From Haloarcula rubra (GTDB lineage Archaea > Halobacteriota > Halobacteria > Halobacteriales > Haloarculaceae), in the NCBI RefSeq assembly GCF_019599465.1, contig NZ_RKLR01000009.1, forward strand, positions 62,001 to 126,000: DNA of 64,000 nucleotides. The letters are read 5' to 3'. Numbering within the stretch: the stretch's first letter is position 1; each line of letters begins with the position of its first letter. A program made the position numbers and the translations under genes. A model generated the notes under the pieces. It saw only the letters and a program-made list of their open reading frames with translations. It made no database searches and was not told the origin of the DNA. This document shows positions 25,009 to 34,543 of this stretch, in pieces.

Positions 25009-27363
25009 CTACGCAGCCACCGAGAGATCGACGTTCCGCAGTCTGCGCGCATTAATCGCGACGATGATCGTCGATAGCGACATGAACACGGCACCGATCG
25101 CCGGTGAGAGGAGGATACCGATGGGCGCAAGTATCCCCGCTGCCAGGGGGAGGGCGAATACGTTGTACCCGGTCGCCCAGACGAGGTTCTCCTGCATCTT
25201 CCGGTAGCTCGCCTTCGACAGCCGGATGAGGCGGACGACATCCAGGGGGTTGTTGTCGACGAGAATGATGTCGCCTGACTCGATGGCCACGTCCGTCCCC
25301 GAGCCGATGGCGATGCCCACGTCGGCGCGGGTGAGCGCGGGGGCGTCGTTGACGCCGTCACCGACCATCGCGACCAGCTTCCCCTCTGACTGGAGCTGTT
25401 CGACTTTCGTGTCCTTCTCCTCAGGCAGGACCTCCGCGAAGTACTGGTCGATGCCGAGTTCCTCGGAGACAGCCTTCGCGACGTCCTCGGAGTCACCAGT
25501 CAACATCGCCACCTCGATATCCATCCCGTGTAGCGCCTCGATAGCCTGCCGGCTCTCTTCGCGGATGACGTCCGCGAGGGCGAATGCTGCGACAACTTCG
25601 GATTCGTCGTGAACCAGGTAGATAACCGTCTCTGCGTTCGAGCCAGCTTCCTCCGCGAAGGCAGCGATGTCGTCAGATCGTTCGATACCGAATTTCTCAA
25701 TCAGGTTCGGTCCACCGATATGAACCGTCTCGCCGTCCACGGTGGCTCTGACGCCGAGACCGCGGAAATTCTCGAAGTTCGAAACGCTCGCTCGCTGGAT
25801 GTCCCGTTCCTGGGCGGCGTCCCGGATGGCGCGAGCGATCATGTGCTCGGAGTCACTCTCGACACCAGCGGCGACTTCGAACGCTCTCTCTTCACTCCAG
25901 TCACTTGCCGTCTCGACACCGACGACGCCCTGTTCGCCCTTCGTGAGTGTCCCGGTCTTGTCGAACATCACCGTGTCCAGATTACGGGATTCCTCCATGG
26001 CAATGCGGTCGCGGATGAGCATCCCGTTCTGCGCAGCTGTGGAGGTGTTGATCGCGACGACGAGGGGAACAGCGAGCCCGAGCGCATGGGGGCATGCGAT
26101 GACGAGGACCGTCACGACGCGTTCGAGGACTGCAATGTTGAATCCGACCGCGACGACCCACGCGACGGCCGTGATAGCAGCGACAGCGAGTGCAACGTAG
26201 AACAGCCAGCCTGCGGCCCGGTCGGCCAAGAGTTGCGTCCGTGATTTCGACTGTTGGGCTTCCTCGACCAACCGCATGATACCCGCTAGCGCTGTTTCGT
26301 CGCCGGTCTTCGTGATGCGGACCCGGAGGCTCCCGTCCTGATTGACCGTGCCAGCGACGACTTCAGATTCGGGTTCCTTGCCCACAGGGCGGGACTCGCC
26401 AGTGATCATCGACTCGTCGACCGAGGACTCGCCCTCGACGACCTCACCGTCTGCAGGAACTGACGCGCCCGGCCGAACGAGAACAACGTCGCCTTCGCCA
26501 AGTGTGGAGACGGGGACCTCTTCCGTATCCCCGCTTTCAGTGACGAGTTCTGCAGTATCGGGCATAAGCTTCGCGAGCTCGTCGAGCGCGCCGGAGGCTG
26601 CCCGGACCGACCGCATCTCCACCCAGTGGCCCAACAGCATGATGTCAATCAGCGTCACGAGTTCCCAGAAGAACGGCGTCGTCCCCTCGAGGAACAGACT
26701 CGCAACCGAATAGACGAACGCGACGGTAATCGCCAGCGAGATGAGCATCATCATCCCTGGCTCGCGAGTCTTCAGTTCGGTACGTGCCATCGAGAGGAAC
26801 GGCACGCCACCGTACGCGAAGACGATCACCGCGAGAACCGGCGTGATCCAGACGCTGCCGGGGAACGACGGCGCAGTGTACCCGAAGACATCCTGGATGA
26901 ACTCGCTGAAGAAGATGACTGGTAGTGAGAGTACGAGCGACACCCAGAACCGCCGCCGAAACATCTGCTCGTGACCAGTGTGATCCGTGTGTCCGCTATG
27001 ATCGTCGTGTCCGTCCTCGTCGACGTCTGCACCGTGATCGTGCCCGTCGTGAATAGGCTCTGTCTCTGCAGAAGGTGGCGATTCAGTGTCGGCGTGATGG
27101 TGACCGTGTTCGGCGTCGTGATCGTGCTGTGCGTGTTCCTCCGTGGAGTCGGATTCAGTACGAGCCTCGTCCCCTGTCGCGTGAGCATCGTGTTCTGGGG
27201 AATGTGAGTGCTGCTCGGATGTCGCACGAGCCGTTGGACGCGCTTCTTCGTCTGCGTGTAACTGGCAGACTCGGCAGCAGTAGACGGGGCCGTCGGTCTG
27301 GGGAGATGTCTGAGAATCCGATGCGGATGTATCGGATTTCTCGTGATTTGGATTGTTGCTCAT
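25009..27363 (-). CDS. copB: CopB-type copper P1B-ATPase
   Basis: A 784-residue pump. A Cys trio (C29, C30, C33) and a long His-rich leader (residues about 51-131, more than 20 His) precede eight helices. TM6 has C424-P425-H426, the CopB (P1B-3) signature, as opposed to CPC. The actuator is TGES, the phosphorylation site DKTGTLT (D468), and the hinge [10 protein letters not shown]. CopB pumps export copper, reported as Cu(II) or Cu(I) depending on species. It follows copZ by 120 nt on the same strand and leads into the ICMT-like gene. Confidence 0.95.
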   Translation of the reverse strand: MSNNPNHEKSDTSASDSQTSPQTDGPVYCCRVCQLHADEEARPTARATSEQHSHSPEHDAHATGDEARTESDSTEEHAQHDHDAEHGHHHADTESPPSAETEPIHDGHDHGADVDEDGHDDHSGHTDHTGHEQMFRRRFWVSLVLSLPVIFFSEFIQDVFGYTAPSFPGSVWITPVLAVIVFAYGGVPFLSMARTELKTREPGMMMLISLAITVAFVYSVASLFLEGTTPFFWELVTLIDIMLLGHWVEMRSVRAASGALDELAKLMPDTAELVTESGDTEEVPVSTLGEGDVVLVRPGASVPADGEVVEGESSVDESMITGESRPVGKEPESEVVAGTVNQDGSLRVRITKTGDETALAGIMRLVEEAQQSKSRTQLLADRAAGWLFYVALAVAAITAVAWVVAVGFNIAVLERVVTVLVIACPHALGLAVPLVVAINTSTAAQNGMLIRDRIAMEESRNLDTVMFDKTGTLTKGEQGVVGVETASDWSEERAFEVAAGVESDSEHMIARAIRDAAQERDIQRASVSNFENFRGLGVRATVDGETVHIGGPNLIEKFGIERSDDIAAFAEEAGSNAETVIYLVHDESEVVAAFALADVIREESRQAIEALHGMDIEVAMLTGDSEDVAKAVSEELGIDQYFAEVLPEEKDTKVEQLQSEGKLVAMVGDGVNDAPALTRADVGIAIGSGTDVAIESGDIILVDNNPLDVVRLIRLSKASYRKMQENLVWATGYNVFALPLAAGILAPIGILLSPAIGAVFMSLSTIIVAINARRLRNVDLSVAA

Positions 27364-27483
27364 TTATTGTGTATTGGTGCCGTCCCCCATGATTTAGTCC
27401 TGCCCCCGACATCGCGAAGGAGGTCAAGAAGATCCGGAGTCGAAGGAACGGCTGGGCCTCCGGTGACGACGGTTCGGTGGTTC

Positions 27484-27687
27484 TCAGGCGTGTGCCGTAT
27501 ATCCAGCGTCTTCGATGGCCTGGACGAGTGCCGTGACGTCAGCGTCGCCGTCAACGTCCGCCTGCCCGGACTCGTGATCGGCGCTCGCATCAGTTACGCC
27601 GCTAACCTCTCGAAGCGCATCTTCGACAGTCTGTTCACAGTGCCCACAACTCATCCCTTCGACGGTGATGGTCTGACTCATATCCAA
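27484..27687 (-). CDS. copZ: CopZ-like copper chaperone
   Basis: A 67-residue HMA domain: TITVEGMSCGHCEQTVEDAL, then a VSGVTDASADHE strand and AIEDAGYTAHA. The GMSCGHC motif holds one Cu(I). It is the size of bacterial CopZ. It is first in the copB operon, and its upstream region carries the CTTAGAATCCAAAG element at 27724-27737. Confidence 0.93.
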   Translation of the reverse strand: MDMSQTITVEGMSCGHCEQTVEDALREVSGVTDASADHESGQADVDGDADVTALVQAIEDAGYTAHA

Positions 27688-27723
27688 TAATGAATAGGGG
27701 CTGTTGTTCTATGTGGTTTTCTG

Positions 27724-27737
27724 CTTAGAATCCAAAG
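27724..27737. promoter_or_regulatory. candidate metal-regulon motif, copy 1
   Basis: CTTAGAATCCAAAG stands 37-50 nt upstream of copZ (minus) and 79-92 nt upstream of the Lrp-TRASH regulator gene (plus). It is one of five similar elements near metal genes (28412, 36589, 49113, 49314). Confidence 0.5.
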
Positions 27738-27815
27738 TTTGATAGGCCATAGATCGGTGGTGTCGAAGGCATTTCGTGGGCAACAATAATGTATTCTGCG
27801 AGCCGAGACATCGGT

Positions 27816-28406
27816 ATGCGCAACTTAGATGAAACCGACCTAGAAATTCTCTCGTTACTAGCTGACAATGCTCGCCGCCCATTCAGCGATATTGGTGAGG
27901 AGGTCGGTCTTTCGGGGCCTGCCGTTTCCGATCGAGTCAAACGATTACAGGAGGCGGATGTCATCAACAACTTCACGATCGATGTCAATCGAGCCCATCT
28001 CCGGGCCGGTGTTCCAGTGTTTATCCAAGCCGAGATCGGCCCGGGAGTACTGGAGGCAGCCCGTACCCAGGTTCGCGAGTCAGACGGCGTCGAACACGTC
28101 TTTACGACATCTGAAGGGGATCTTTGGTTCTACGCCCGCGTCGAAGCACAGAACATTCGTCGGTGGGTGAATGGACTCTTCGACGAGATCGAGATAGCAG
28201 AGTATACAGTCACACTCGTCGACGACATCGAATGGACGCCATCGGTCGATGGCGTCGAATTCGCGCTCACGTGTGCTGAGTGTAACAATACCGTCGATAA
28301 TGAGGGGGAGACGACGCGAATCGACGGCGAGATCTACCATTTCTGCTGTCCATCCTGTCTTGCACGGTTCGAGGACCGATACCAGCGATTAGAAGAAGGC
28401 GCATAA
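27816..28406 (+). CDS. Lrp/AsnC-TRASH metal-responsive regulator
   Basis: A 196-residue protein from ATG 27816 (27789 would add nine residues). The HTH is Lrp/AsnC-like (LDETDLEILSLLADNAR, then GLSGPAVSDRVKRL), followed by an effector-type middle domain. The C terminus is a TRASH metal domain: ALTCAECNNTV, then YHFCCPSCLARF. It has the architecture of the Halobacterium copper regulator VNG1179C, which is required for induction of a copA homologue. It sits between copZ/copB and copA. Cu(I) binding at the four Cys is expected from the family. Confidence 0.92.
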   Translation: MRNLDETDLEILSLLADNARRPFSDIGEEVGLSGPAVSDRVKRLQEADVINNFTIDVNRAHLRAGVPVFIQAEIGPGVLEAARTQVRESDGVEHVFTTSEGDLWFYARVEAQNIRRWVNGLFDEIEIAEYTVTLVDDIEWTPSVDGVEFALTCAECNNTVDNEGETTRIDGEIYHFCCPSCLARFEDRYQRLEEGA

Positions 28407-28411
28407 CGGGC

Positions 28412-28426
28412 CTTTGGAATCCTAAT
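28412..28426. promoter_or_regulatory. candidate metal-regulon motif, copy 2
   Basis: CTTTGGAATCCTAAT, which reads ATTAGGATTCCAAAG on the other strand, is 74-88 nt upstream of copA. Confidence 0.5.
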
Positions 28427-28499
28427 TTTGTTGGGGCTCATACCCGGGCTCTCGTAACAACAAATCGTCTAAACATGGACCCCGTATAGTAAAACCAGC

Positions 28500-31106
28500 A
28501 TGACAAGCCGAACAACCCATCTCGATATCACAGGGATGACCTGCGCCAACTGTTCGGCGACAGTTGGCGACGCGCTAGAGTCCCTCGACGGCGTCGTCGA
28601 GGCGAACGCGAACTTCGCCACCGACGAGGGGTCCGTCGAGTACGATCCTGGCGAGGTAACGCTCGAAGAGATATACAAGGCGATCGAAGATGCCGGGTAC
28701 GGGGCGGTGTCTGACACGGTGACTATCGGCATCTCCGATATGACCTGTGCCAACTGTGTACAGACCAATGAGACTGCCCTAGAGAACACACCCGGTGTCA
28801 TCGCGGCCGAGGCGAACTTCGCCACCGACGAAGCCCAGGTCCGGTACAACCCCGCGGACACGTCGCTGGATGCACTCTACGATGCCATCGAGAGCGCGGG
28901 CTACTCGCCCGTCCGAGAGGACGGCGACGACAGCGACTCTGGCGAGGACGCGCGCGACGCCGCGCGACAGGCTGAAATCCGTAAGCAGCTTCGACTGACC
29001 CTGTTTGGTGCGGTGCTGTCGGCACCTCTCCTCTTTTTCCTCGCCGAGAAGTTCCTCCTCGGCGGTGGCGTCCTCCCGGAGACCATTCTCGGAATCGAGT
29101 TCGGCTGGGCAGAGTTCCTGCTGGCGACGCCCGTCCAGCTGGTGCTCGGTTGGCCGTTCTACAAGAACTCGTACAATGCGCTGGTGAACAACAAGCGCGC
29201 CAACATGGACGTCCTGATCGCGCTGGGCTCGACCACTGCGTACGTCTACTCTGTCGCAGTCCTCTCAGGGCTCATCGCGGGCGGCCTGTACTTCGACACC
29301 GCCGCGCTCATCCTCGTGTTCATCACCCTCGGGAACTACCTTGAAGCCCGCTCGAAGGGCCAAGCCGGCGAGGCGCTCCGCAAGCTGCTGGAGATGGAGG
29401 CCGAGACGGCCACCGTCGTCGATGAGGCCGGCAACGAGGAGGAGATCCCACTTGAGGACGTCGAGGTCGGCGATCGGATGAAGGTTCGGCCTGGCGAGCA
29501 GATTCCGACCGACGGGGTCGTCGTCGATGGCCAGTCAGCGGTCGACGAGTCGATGGTCACCGGCGAGTCTGTCCCCGTCGAGAAGAGCGAGGGTGACGAG
29601 GTCGTCGGCTCGACTATCAACGAGAACGGCGTGCTCGTCGTGGAGGCGACGAAGGTCGGGAAGGACACGGCGCTTCAGCAGATCGTTCAGACGGTCAAGG
29701 ACGCCCAGTCGCGCCAGCCCGACATCCAGAACCTCGCCGACCGCATCTCGGCGTATTTCGTGCCGGCAGTCATCGCCAACGCCGTTCTCTGGGGTGTCGT
29801 CTGGTACTTGTTCCCCGGAGCGCTCGCGAGCTTCGTCGAGTGGCTCCCGCTGTGGGGTGCCGTGGCAGGTGGACCTGCAATCGCTGGAGGGACCGTCACC
29901 GTCTTCGAGTTCTCGATCATCGTGTTCGCGTCGGCCGTACTGATCGCCTGTCCCTGTGCGCTGGGCCTTGCGACGCCTGCCGCGACGATGGTCGGGACGA
30001 CTATCGGTGCACAGAACGGCGTCCTGTTCAAGGGCGGTGACATCCTCGAACGAGCGAAGGACGTCGACACGGTCGTCTTCGACAAGACAGGGACGTTGAC
30101 GAAAGGCGAAATGGAGCTCACCGACATCGTCGTGTTCGACGGTGACGGACAGCCTCTCACGGATGGCGGCGATACTGCTGCAGATGGTGGCCAACTGACC
30201 GCTCGTGACCGTCTCGGTGAGGAGGATGTCCTGCGGCTCGCGGCCACGGCCGAACATGCGAGCGAACACCCGCTCGCCCGTGCCATTGTCGACGGCGCCG
30301 AAGAACGGGGGATCGACGTGAGCGACCCGGACCACTTCGAGAACGTCCCCGGCCACGGCATCAGAGCGACTGTCGGCAACAGTGAGGTCCTGGTCGGGAA
30401 TCGGAAGCTCCTCCGTGACAACGATATCGACCCCTCGCCCGCGCAGGACACGATGGAGCGCCTCGAGAACGAGGGGAAGACGGCAATGCTCGTCGCCTAC
30501 GAGGGCGAACTCGTGGGTGTGGTCGCCGATGCCGACACAATCAAAGAGAGCGCGAAGGACGCTATAAGTCAGCTCCAAGAACGTGGTGTCGACGTGATGA
30601 TGATCACCGGCGACAACGAGCGGACCGCCCGCGCGGTCGCCGAGCAGGTCGGCATCGCTCCCGAGAACGTCCGCGCGGGGGTTCTCCCCGAGGACAAATC
30701 CGATGCCGTCGAGAGCATTCAGGACGAAGGCCGGAAGGCGATGATGGTGGGCGACGGCGTCAACGATGCGCCCGCCCTCGCCGTCGCGTACGTGGGGACG
30801 GCCATCGGCTCGGGGACGGACGTGGCCATTGAGGCGGCGGACGTGACGCTGATGCGCGACGACCCCCTCGACGTCGTGAAGGCCATCCGCATCTCGGACG
30901 CGACGCTCGCGAAGATCAAGCAGAACCTCGTCTGGGCGCTCGGGTACAACACCGCGATGATCCCGCTGGCGTCGCTGGGCCTACTCCAACCGGTGCTCGC
31001 TGCCGGTGCGATGGCGTTCTCCAGCGTGTCGGTGCTGTCGAACAGCCTGCTGTTCCGACGGTACACCCCCGATCACGACTACAAACTGCTCGGGAAACTG
31101 CGCTGA
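28500..31106 (+). CDS. copA: CopA-type Cu(I) P1B-ATPase
   Basis: An 868-residue pump with two N-terminal HMA domains (C15/C18 in GMTCANC and C83/C86 in DMTCANC). TM6 has C484-P-C486, the actuator TGES, D528 in DKTGTLTKG, and the [10 protein letters not shown] and [10 protein letters not shown] motifs. The C-terminal helices carry GYN and MAFSS, as in Cu(I) exporters. A variable loop near residues 550-570 is Asp/Gly-rich. It is followed 20 nt later by a HTH protein. It is the clear Cu(I) efflux ATPase of the window. Confidence 0.97.
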   Translation: MTSRTTHLDITGMTCANCSATVGDALESLDGVVEANANFATDEGSVEYDPGEVTLEEIYKAIEDAGYGAVSDTVTIGISDMTCANCVQTNETALENTPGVIAAEANFATDEAQVRYNPADTSLDALYDAIESAGYSPVREDGDDSDSGEDARDAARQAEIRKQLRLTLFGAVLSAPLLFFLAEKFLLGGGVLPETILGIEFGWAEFLLATPVQLVLGWPFYKNSYNALVNNKRANMDVLIALGSTTAYVYSVAVLSGLIAGGLYFDTAALILVFITLGNYLEARSKGQAGEALRKLLEMEAETATVVDEAGNEEEIPLEDVEVGDRMKVRPGEQIPTDGVVVDGQSAVDESMVTGESVPVEKSEGDEVVGSTINENGVLVVEATKVGKDTALQQIVQTVKDAQSRQPDIQNLADRISAYFVPAVIANAVLWGVVWYLFPGALASFVEWLPLWGAVAGGPAIAGGTVTVFEFSIIVFASAVLIACPCALGLATPAATMVGTTIGAQNGVLFKGGDILERAKDVDTVVFDKTGTLTKGEMELTDIVVFDGDGQPLTDGGDTAADGGQLTARDRLGEEDVLRLAATAEHASEHPLARAIVDGAEERGIDVSDPDHFENVPGHGIRATVGNSEVLVGNRKLLRDNDIDPSPAQDTMERLENEGKTAMLVAYEGELVGVVADADTIKESAKDAISQLQERGVDVMMITGDNERTARAVAEQVGIAPENVRAGVLPEDKSDAVESIQDEGRKAMMVGDGVNDAPALAVAYVGTAIGSGTDVAIEAADVTLMRDDPLDVVKAIRISDATLAKIKQNLVWALGYNTAMIPLASLGLLQPVLAAGAMAFSSVSVLSNSLLFRRYTPDHDYKLLGKLR

Positions 31107-31126
31107 ATACCAAAGCCACTTGATCC

Positions 31127-31351
31127 ATGTCCTCTATTTCCCGCCGCAAGGTGCACGCGTACCTCGTCGAGACGGCCGATACTGAGCCCACGTACCTTCG
31201 GGCTCGGGATATCGCTAGCGACCTCGACGGATCGCCGAAAGCCGTCGCACAGTATCTGAGCCAGCTCCAGGACGACCTCACCGACGTGTCGCTCGAACAG
31301 TGGGGACGCTCGAAGAGCACGACGTGGCGACTGGAGGTGAGCGAGTCGTGA
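31127..31351 (+). CDS. small winged-helix protein (DUF7123-like)
   Basis: A 74-residue protein with a helix-turn-helix: DTEPTYLRARDIASDL, KAVAQYLSQLQDD, then a short wing with TTWRLE. Haloarchaea have many such single-domain proteins. It is 20 nt after copA and its TGA overlaps the GTG of the next gene, so it is part of a copA operon. Confidence 0.82.
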   Translation: MSSISRRKVHAYLVETADTEPTYLRARDIASDLDGSPKAVAQYLSQLQDDLTDVSLEQWGRSKSTTWRLEVSES

Positions 31352-32349
31352 GCACCGTCACTCGCCGCGTCGAAACCGCCCTCCCCGCCACTGGAACTCG
31401 GGAGTGGTGGGTCCTGTATCTGCTCGCCCCGGTCGTTCTCGTCGGTGCAGCACTCCTCGCATTCCCGACGCTCGTCTACGACCGATTCGTTTGGCAGTAC
31501 CTCTGGGGTCCGGTCGTCGCCGACGCTGCCGGCCAGCCAGTCACGCACGAGGGAATACGGGCCGTCCGCGGATACAACGCCGTGAACACGGTGACGTACC
31601 TCGCGGCCGTCGTGTACAGTCTCCCCGGGCTCCGAGCGTATCTCGACTCCCTCGATGTCACGTACGACGCTCGACTCGCGTACGGGTTCGCGCCAATCAT
31701 CGTTGCTGGCGGAGCGATGCGCGCCCTCGAGGATATCGGCCTGCTCGGTGACTACGCCGTGCTGTTCATCACGCCGTCGATCTACTTCGTCGTCACCGCC
31801 GTCACCGTCCTCTCACTCGGCGTCGGCGCACTCGCGCGTAACCGGAATATCGGGTCCATCCCGTCGATAGTCGGTCTCGTTGGAACGGTCTGGGCGATTG
31901 GTGCCGTCGGGTGGGCGCTCTGGCACGGGCTCTCGACGTCGGCTCCACTCCGCGTGTGGGTGCCGGTCGCGACGACGGGGATCGCCCTCGGTATGACCGC
32001 GCTCTACTACTGGGGAGCGAGCGTCGTCGATGTCGCACACCTTCGACACCCGTTGTTCCTGCTGGCCGTCTTCGGCCAGATGTGGGATGCGGCGCAGAAT
32101 CTCATCGGCGTCACGTTCCTCGGCTATTCACCCAAGCTGGTTGTGACGAATCTCGTGTACCAGGCGACCGGATTCTCGGGGTCGACGTTCGTCCTCAAAC
32201 TCCTCGTGACTGGCGGTATCGTGTGGTACCTCGCGGACGCGAAAGACGAAATGAACCACACCTGGTGGTGGCTCATGACGTTCTTCATCGGAGCGATTGG
32301 GCTCCCGATGGGCGTCCGTGGATCGCTTCGGATGATGCTCGGAGTCTGA
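31348..32349 (+). CDS. DUF63-family membrane protein
   Basis: A 333-residue protein with about nine helices, starting at GTG 31348 inside the stop of the previous gene. LAYGFAPIIVAGGAMRALED and QMWDAAQNLIGV match the DUF63 membrane family of archaea. Function unknown. It is one of a block of small membrane genes between copA and a halocyanin. Confidence 0.85.
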   Translation: MSTVTRRVETALPATGTREWWVLYLLAPVVLVGAALLAFPTLVYDRFVWQYLWGPVVADAAGQPVTHEGIRAVRGYNAVNTVTYLAAVVYSLPGLRAYLDSLDVTYDARLAYGFAPIIVAGGAMRALEDIGLLGDYAVLFITPSIYFVVTAVTVLSLGVGALARNRNIGSIPSIVGLVGTVWAIGAVGWALWHGLSTSAPLRVWVPVATTGIALGMTALYYWGASVVDVAHLRHPLFLLAVFGQMWDAAQNLIGVTFLGYSPKLVVTNLVYQATGFSGSTFVLKLLVTGGIVWYLADAKDEMNHTWWWLMTFFIGAIGLPMGVRGSLRMMLGV

Positions 32350-32351
32350 CA

Positions 32352-32810
32352 ATGGAGACGATGAACACAAACGGTACGACACGACAGTACGGCGCGGCAA
32401 TCGCACTCGTCTCGGGAGTCTACTCGCTGCTCTCCGCGACAGGTGGCACCGGGATGATGGGCTCGAACAGCGGGCTCCTCATGGCGCTTCTCGGCGTCGT
32501 CGTGGTCGTCCACGGCGTCGTTCTGCTGACGCCCTATGCGGATCGGCTCGGGAACGCGAGTGGTCCCCTGATGATCGGCTACTCGCTCGTGATGTTGCTC
32601 AACCAGGCGCTGGTCGGCGTCACCGGGAGTGTGAACTGGGGAATGGGTAGCGGGATGGGGTCCGGTATGAACGGCGGGATGAGCGGTGGCATGGGCTCGT
32701 CGATGACTGCCGGGATGGGCTGGGACCTCGGAATGGTCGCGCTCGCAGTCCTGATGTTGATCAGCGGCGTGATTATGGCGAATCGGCGAAACAACAGCTC
32801 AGGGATGTGA
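32352..32810 (+). CDS. membrane protein with Gly/Met-rich loop
   Basis: A 152-residue protein with four helices. Between the third and fourth lies a loop in which GMGSGMGSGMNGGMSGG is followed by more GM repeats, about nine Met in 30 residues. Such Met-rich loops can bind Cu(I). It begins 2 nt after the DUF63 stop and is followed by a DUF1405 gene. Similar Gly/Met stretches occur in the multicopper oxidase (59068) and in the gene at 63775. Confidence 0.75.
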   Translation: METMNTNGTTRQYGAAIALVSGVYSLLSATGGTGMMGSNSGLLMALLGVVVVVHGVVLLTPYADRLGNASGPLMIGYSLVMLLNQALVGVTGSVNWGMGSGMGSGMNGGMSGGMGSSMTAGMGWDLGMVALAVLMLISGVIMANRRNNSSGM

Positions 32811-32823
32811 TTTGGCGAGACGA

Positions 32824-33528
32824 ATGACGTCCGCACCTACAGCGACCACGAATCGGCTGCCCAGCTACCTTGCCCCACTCCCCCGGCGCGTTGAGGACCT
32901 CGCACTTCGGTACGCGTGGGTCATCGTCGCGATTAATCTGGCCGGGACTGCGTTCGGGTTCTGGTACTACCGCTTCCAGCTGGCCCAAACCCCGATAGTG
33001 ATGTGGCCGTTCGTCCCCGACAGCCCCACCGCGACGCTGTTCATCGCGCTTAGTCTCACCTCGTGGAAACTGGACTACGACGTCGAGTGGCTCCATATGC
33101 TCGCGTTCTACGGCAACATCAAACTCGGTCTCTGGACGCCGTTCGTCCAGCTGGTTCTCAACGGACCGGGCGGTATCGAACCCTGGCTCTACTGGTTCCT
33201 CATCGTAAGCCATCTCGCGATGAGTCTGCAGTCGTTCCTGATCTATCGCTACGCCGAGTTCTCGGTCGGTGCGGTCGCCGTCACCACCGTCTGGTACGGC
33301 CTCAACGACATCGTGGACTACTTCGCGCCGCTCGTCGGGGAGTTCCACCACACGTTCCTGCGGGCCGAACTCGTCAACGGCGCACTCGATCACTCGATGC
33401 GAGCGCACGACCTCGCGGCGGCCGCGGCCGTGACGCTGACGCTCGCCGCGACGTTTCTCGCACTAGCGACACGGGTGAAGAAGCTCGAAACAACTGAGGA
33501 GTCCTCCGCACGAGGGGTGCGCCGATGA
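32824..33528 (+). CDS. DUF1405-family membrane protein
   Basis: A 234-residue protein starting at ATG 32824 (a TTG at 32812 is less likely). It has about six helices. NLAGTAFGFWYYRFQL, ETWHL-like VEWLHMLAFYGNIKLG, and ALDHSMRAHDLAAAA are features of DUF1405. Its last 4 nt overlap the ATG of the halocyanin gene. The function is unknown. Confidence 0.85.
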   Translation: MTSAPTATTNRLPSYLAPLPRRVEDLALRYAWVIVAINLAGTAFGFWYYRFQLAQTPIVMWPFVPDSPTATLFIALSLTSWKLDYDVEWLHMLAFYGNIKLGLWTPFVQLVLNGPGGIEPWLYWFLIVSHLAMSLQSFLIYRYAEFSVGAVAVTTVWYGLNDIVDYFAPLVGEFHHTFLRAELVNGALDHSMRAHDLAAAAAVTLTLAATFLALATRVKKLETTEESSARGVRR

Positions 33529-33950
33529 ACGGCTGTTCACGACGGTCGGTACTTCGCCGGAGCGGGAGTATGCTAGCAGTCGGGGCAACCGCGATTGCTG
33601 GCTGTCTCGGAGGTAGCGGCCCGTCGGGTCCGACGGTCACGATGACGGGCGACCTCCGATTCGATCCGGCTGACGTCGCAATCGACCCCGGTCAGCAGGT
33701 TACGTGGGTGAACGAGAGTGGAGTCCCCCATACCGCATCGGCATACGGAGAAGGGATTCCCGACGAGGCGTCGTACTTCGCAAGCGGCGGCTACGAGTCC
33801 GAGCAGGCCGTCCGGCAGAGTACGTCAGCGAAAGGGTTTCTCGAACGAGGCGAAACCTACAGTTACACGTTCGACGTCACGGGGACGTACCAGTATTTCT
33901 GCCTGCCACACGAGGAAAGCGGGATGGTCGGACGTGTCATCGTCGAATGA
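33525..33950 (+). CDS. halocyanin-like blue copper protein
   Basis: A 141-residue plastocyanin-fold protein with Tat motif and lipobox (SRRSVLRRSG, then TAIAGCLGG). Copper ligands visible are the His in VPHTAS, Cys and His in FCLPHEE, and Met in SGMVG. It is a small membrane-anchored electron carrier. It overlaps the DUF1405 gene by ATGA and is the last gene of the run starting at copA. Confidence 0.93.
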   Translation: MNGCSRRSVLRRSGSMLAVGATAIAGCLGGSGPSGPTVTMTGDLRFDPADVAIDPGQQVTWVNESGVPHTASAYGEGIPDEASYFASGGYESEQAVRQSTSAKGFLERGETYSYTFDVTGTYQYFCLPHEESGMVGRVIVE

Positions 33951-33973
33951 CCACGAGAGTCGACCTCACTCGA

Positions 33974-34495
33974 TCACTGACGGTGGGTCGATGGGTATCC
34001 CGGCATTCCATCAGCTATCCATAGCCAGAGCCCCAGTACCGTGACGACGGTCTGCCCGAGTACATACGGGGTCGGAGACACCAGCGCGAGCAGATCTCCG
34101 ATCGTCTCGACGTGGTGATAGTCAGTTACGACCGGCCAAAACAGAAACAGTAGCGTCTCCTCGGGGACGAACAGGTAATCCACGAGGTCCGCAGCGAGGT
34201 GTGATCCATATCCGAGCGCGTACGCCGCGCCGACCTCCCACCGGTCTCTGTGTTTCGTGACGTAGAATACAATCAGGACGACGAGTGCCGCGGCGAACAC
34301 CGAGTGCGCGACCGACCGACTCGGGAGCGATGGAAGGACAAACGCGAGTGGTTTGTCGACGAGATCCGGGAGCAACGCACCTCCGAACAGGGCGATGATC
34401 GGGACATCGTCACATCGGTCAGTAGAACCACCAGAAATGCCTCGGTAAACGAGATACGCGACTGCAGCGTGGACCCAAAAGAGCACACTCGACAA
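33974..34495 (-). CDS. YdjM-like membrane-bound metal-dependent hydrolase
   Basis: A 173-residue protein with five helices and GALLPDLVDKPL, HSVFAAAL, GYGSHLAADLVDY and YHHVET, the His/Asp motifs of the LexA-regulated membrane hydrolase family (DUF457). It is convergent with the halocyanin. Substrate unknown; family members are linked to lipid or nucleotide hydrolysis only by motif. Confidence 0.83.
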   Translation of the reverse strand: MSSVLFWVHAAVAYLVYRGISGGSTDRCDDVPIIALFGGALLPDLVDKPLAFVLPSLPSRSVAHSVFAAALVVLIVFYVTKHRDRWEVGAAYALGYGSHLAADLVDYLFVPEETLLFLFWPVVTDYHHVETIGDLLALVSPTPYVLGQTVVTVLGLWLWIADGMPGYPSTHRQ

Positions 34496-34543
34496 TACTG
34501 TCCAGGTTACGTAAACCGTTCACGCACTGCTGCCCCGTCAGCA

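Noticed and set aside
29535-30578. A 347-residue frame on the minus strand inside copA
   Set aside because: It is antisense to the conserved P-domain of CopA and has no recognisable motif.
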